In this document: positions 63,912 to 64,000 of the stretch, one piece after another
How the letters are laid out: each line of letters begins with the position of its first letter
How positions within the stretch are numbered: the stretch's first letter is position 1
Assembly: GCA_015709615.1 (NCBI GenBank)
Contig: CP054179.1
Span: forward strand, 1,674,001 to 1,738,000
Length of the DNA stretch: 64,000 bases
DNA from: Gammaproteobacteria bacterium
GTDB taxonomy: Bacteria; Pseudomonadota; Gammaproteobacteria; Burkholderiales; Nitrosomonadaceae
Direction: 5' to 3'
The notes under the pieces: generated by a model
Seen by the model: the letters and a program-made list of their open reading frames with translations, nothing else
Database searches by the model: none
What the model was told of the DNA's origin: nothing
Made by a program: the position numbers and the translations under genes

Positions 63912-63930
63912 TGTGTCAAATTTGTGCCAA
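63912..63930. repeat. 19-bp direct repeat, right copy
   Basis: Identical in orientation and sequence to 23817-23835. Read on the minus strand it encodes FGTNLTQ, as at the C-terminus of tyrosine integrases of this type, followed upstream by an open stretch. It may be a remnant of a second integrase 3' end or a recombination scar near the island's right boundary. Confidence 0.65.
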
Positions 63931-64000
63931 ACTGCGGCAGAAATACCATCATTTGAGGCTGTTTGACACTGGTTTTGTGCTTGGCAAGCATTGTAAGCGA

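Noticed and set aside
23783..64000. Prophage
   Set aside because: No capsid, tail, terminase or lysis genes; the content is conjugation, metal resistance and toxin-antitoxin.

Overview
The window looks like a chromosomal segment of a betaproteobacterium, most plausibly a Nitrosomonas-type ammonia oxidiser. The support is the core gene order (rpoH-ftsX-ftsE-ftsY; rpsU-yqeY-dnaG-rpoD) and general protein flavour. That assignment is from memory of the lineage, not from a search. Two tRNA-anchored insertions interrupt the core.

Layout. 1-5100 is core: riboflavin synthase (partial), a periplasmic TPR protein, a DUF4242 protein with a TetR regulator and matching palindromic operators, tRNA-Arg(CCG), a small inverted-repeat element, and a CorC/HlyC-type membrane protein. 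5195-9276 is the remnant of a small P4-like island beside tRNA-Ser(CGA): integrase, AlpA-like regulator, primase zinc-finger protein, and a helicase-like ATPase cut off by an IS481-family element. 9279-23769 is core again: tRNA-Ser, rpoH, ftsX/E/Y, an M16 protease, an EF-hand protein, oligoribonuclease, an M48 protease, phhB, rsgA, rpsU, yqeY, dnaG, rpoD and a CAU-anticodon tRNA.

From 23783 to the right edge is a large island next to that tRNA. It begins with integrase and excisionase, then an RP4 (IncP)-type DNA-processing module in RP4 order: traM-traL-traK, a clear oriT, then traJ-traI-traG-traF-(small gene)-traC and a RadC-like gene. No mating-pair-formation (trb) genes are visible, so on this evidence the element could be mobilised by a helper or is a decayed conjugative element. 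An IS21-family element without target duplication separates this module from metal cargo.

The cargo (38.0-59.5 kb) holds a CusF-CusCBA copper/silver efflux operon with a methyltransferase and a P2-type cation ATPase, a zinc-ribbon HD-GYP protein, a CPC-type copper ATPase, a second CusF protein, HupE/UreJ-like and CDF transporters, an ACR3/bile-acid-symporter-type arsenic permease, and three paralogous small lipoproteins interleaved with the metal genes.

The most striking unit is at 59.8-62.8 kb: a sigma-54 activator with a cysteine-rich sensor domain, a textbook -24/-12 promoter, a 147-bp inverted-repeat element in the leader, and a beta-carbonic-anhydrase-fold protein whose motifs match my memory of CS2/COS hydrolases, followed by an FmdB-type zinc ribbon. 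CS2 is a classical inhibitor of ammonia oxidation, so an inducible CS2/COS hydrolase carried by a mobile island would be an attractive detoxification or sulfur-scavenging system. A ParDE-type toxin-antitoxin pair and a 19-bp repeat of the integrase 3' end lie near the right edge.
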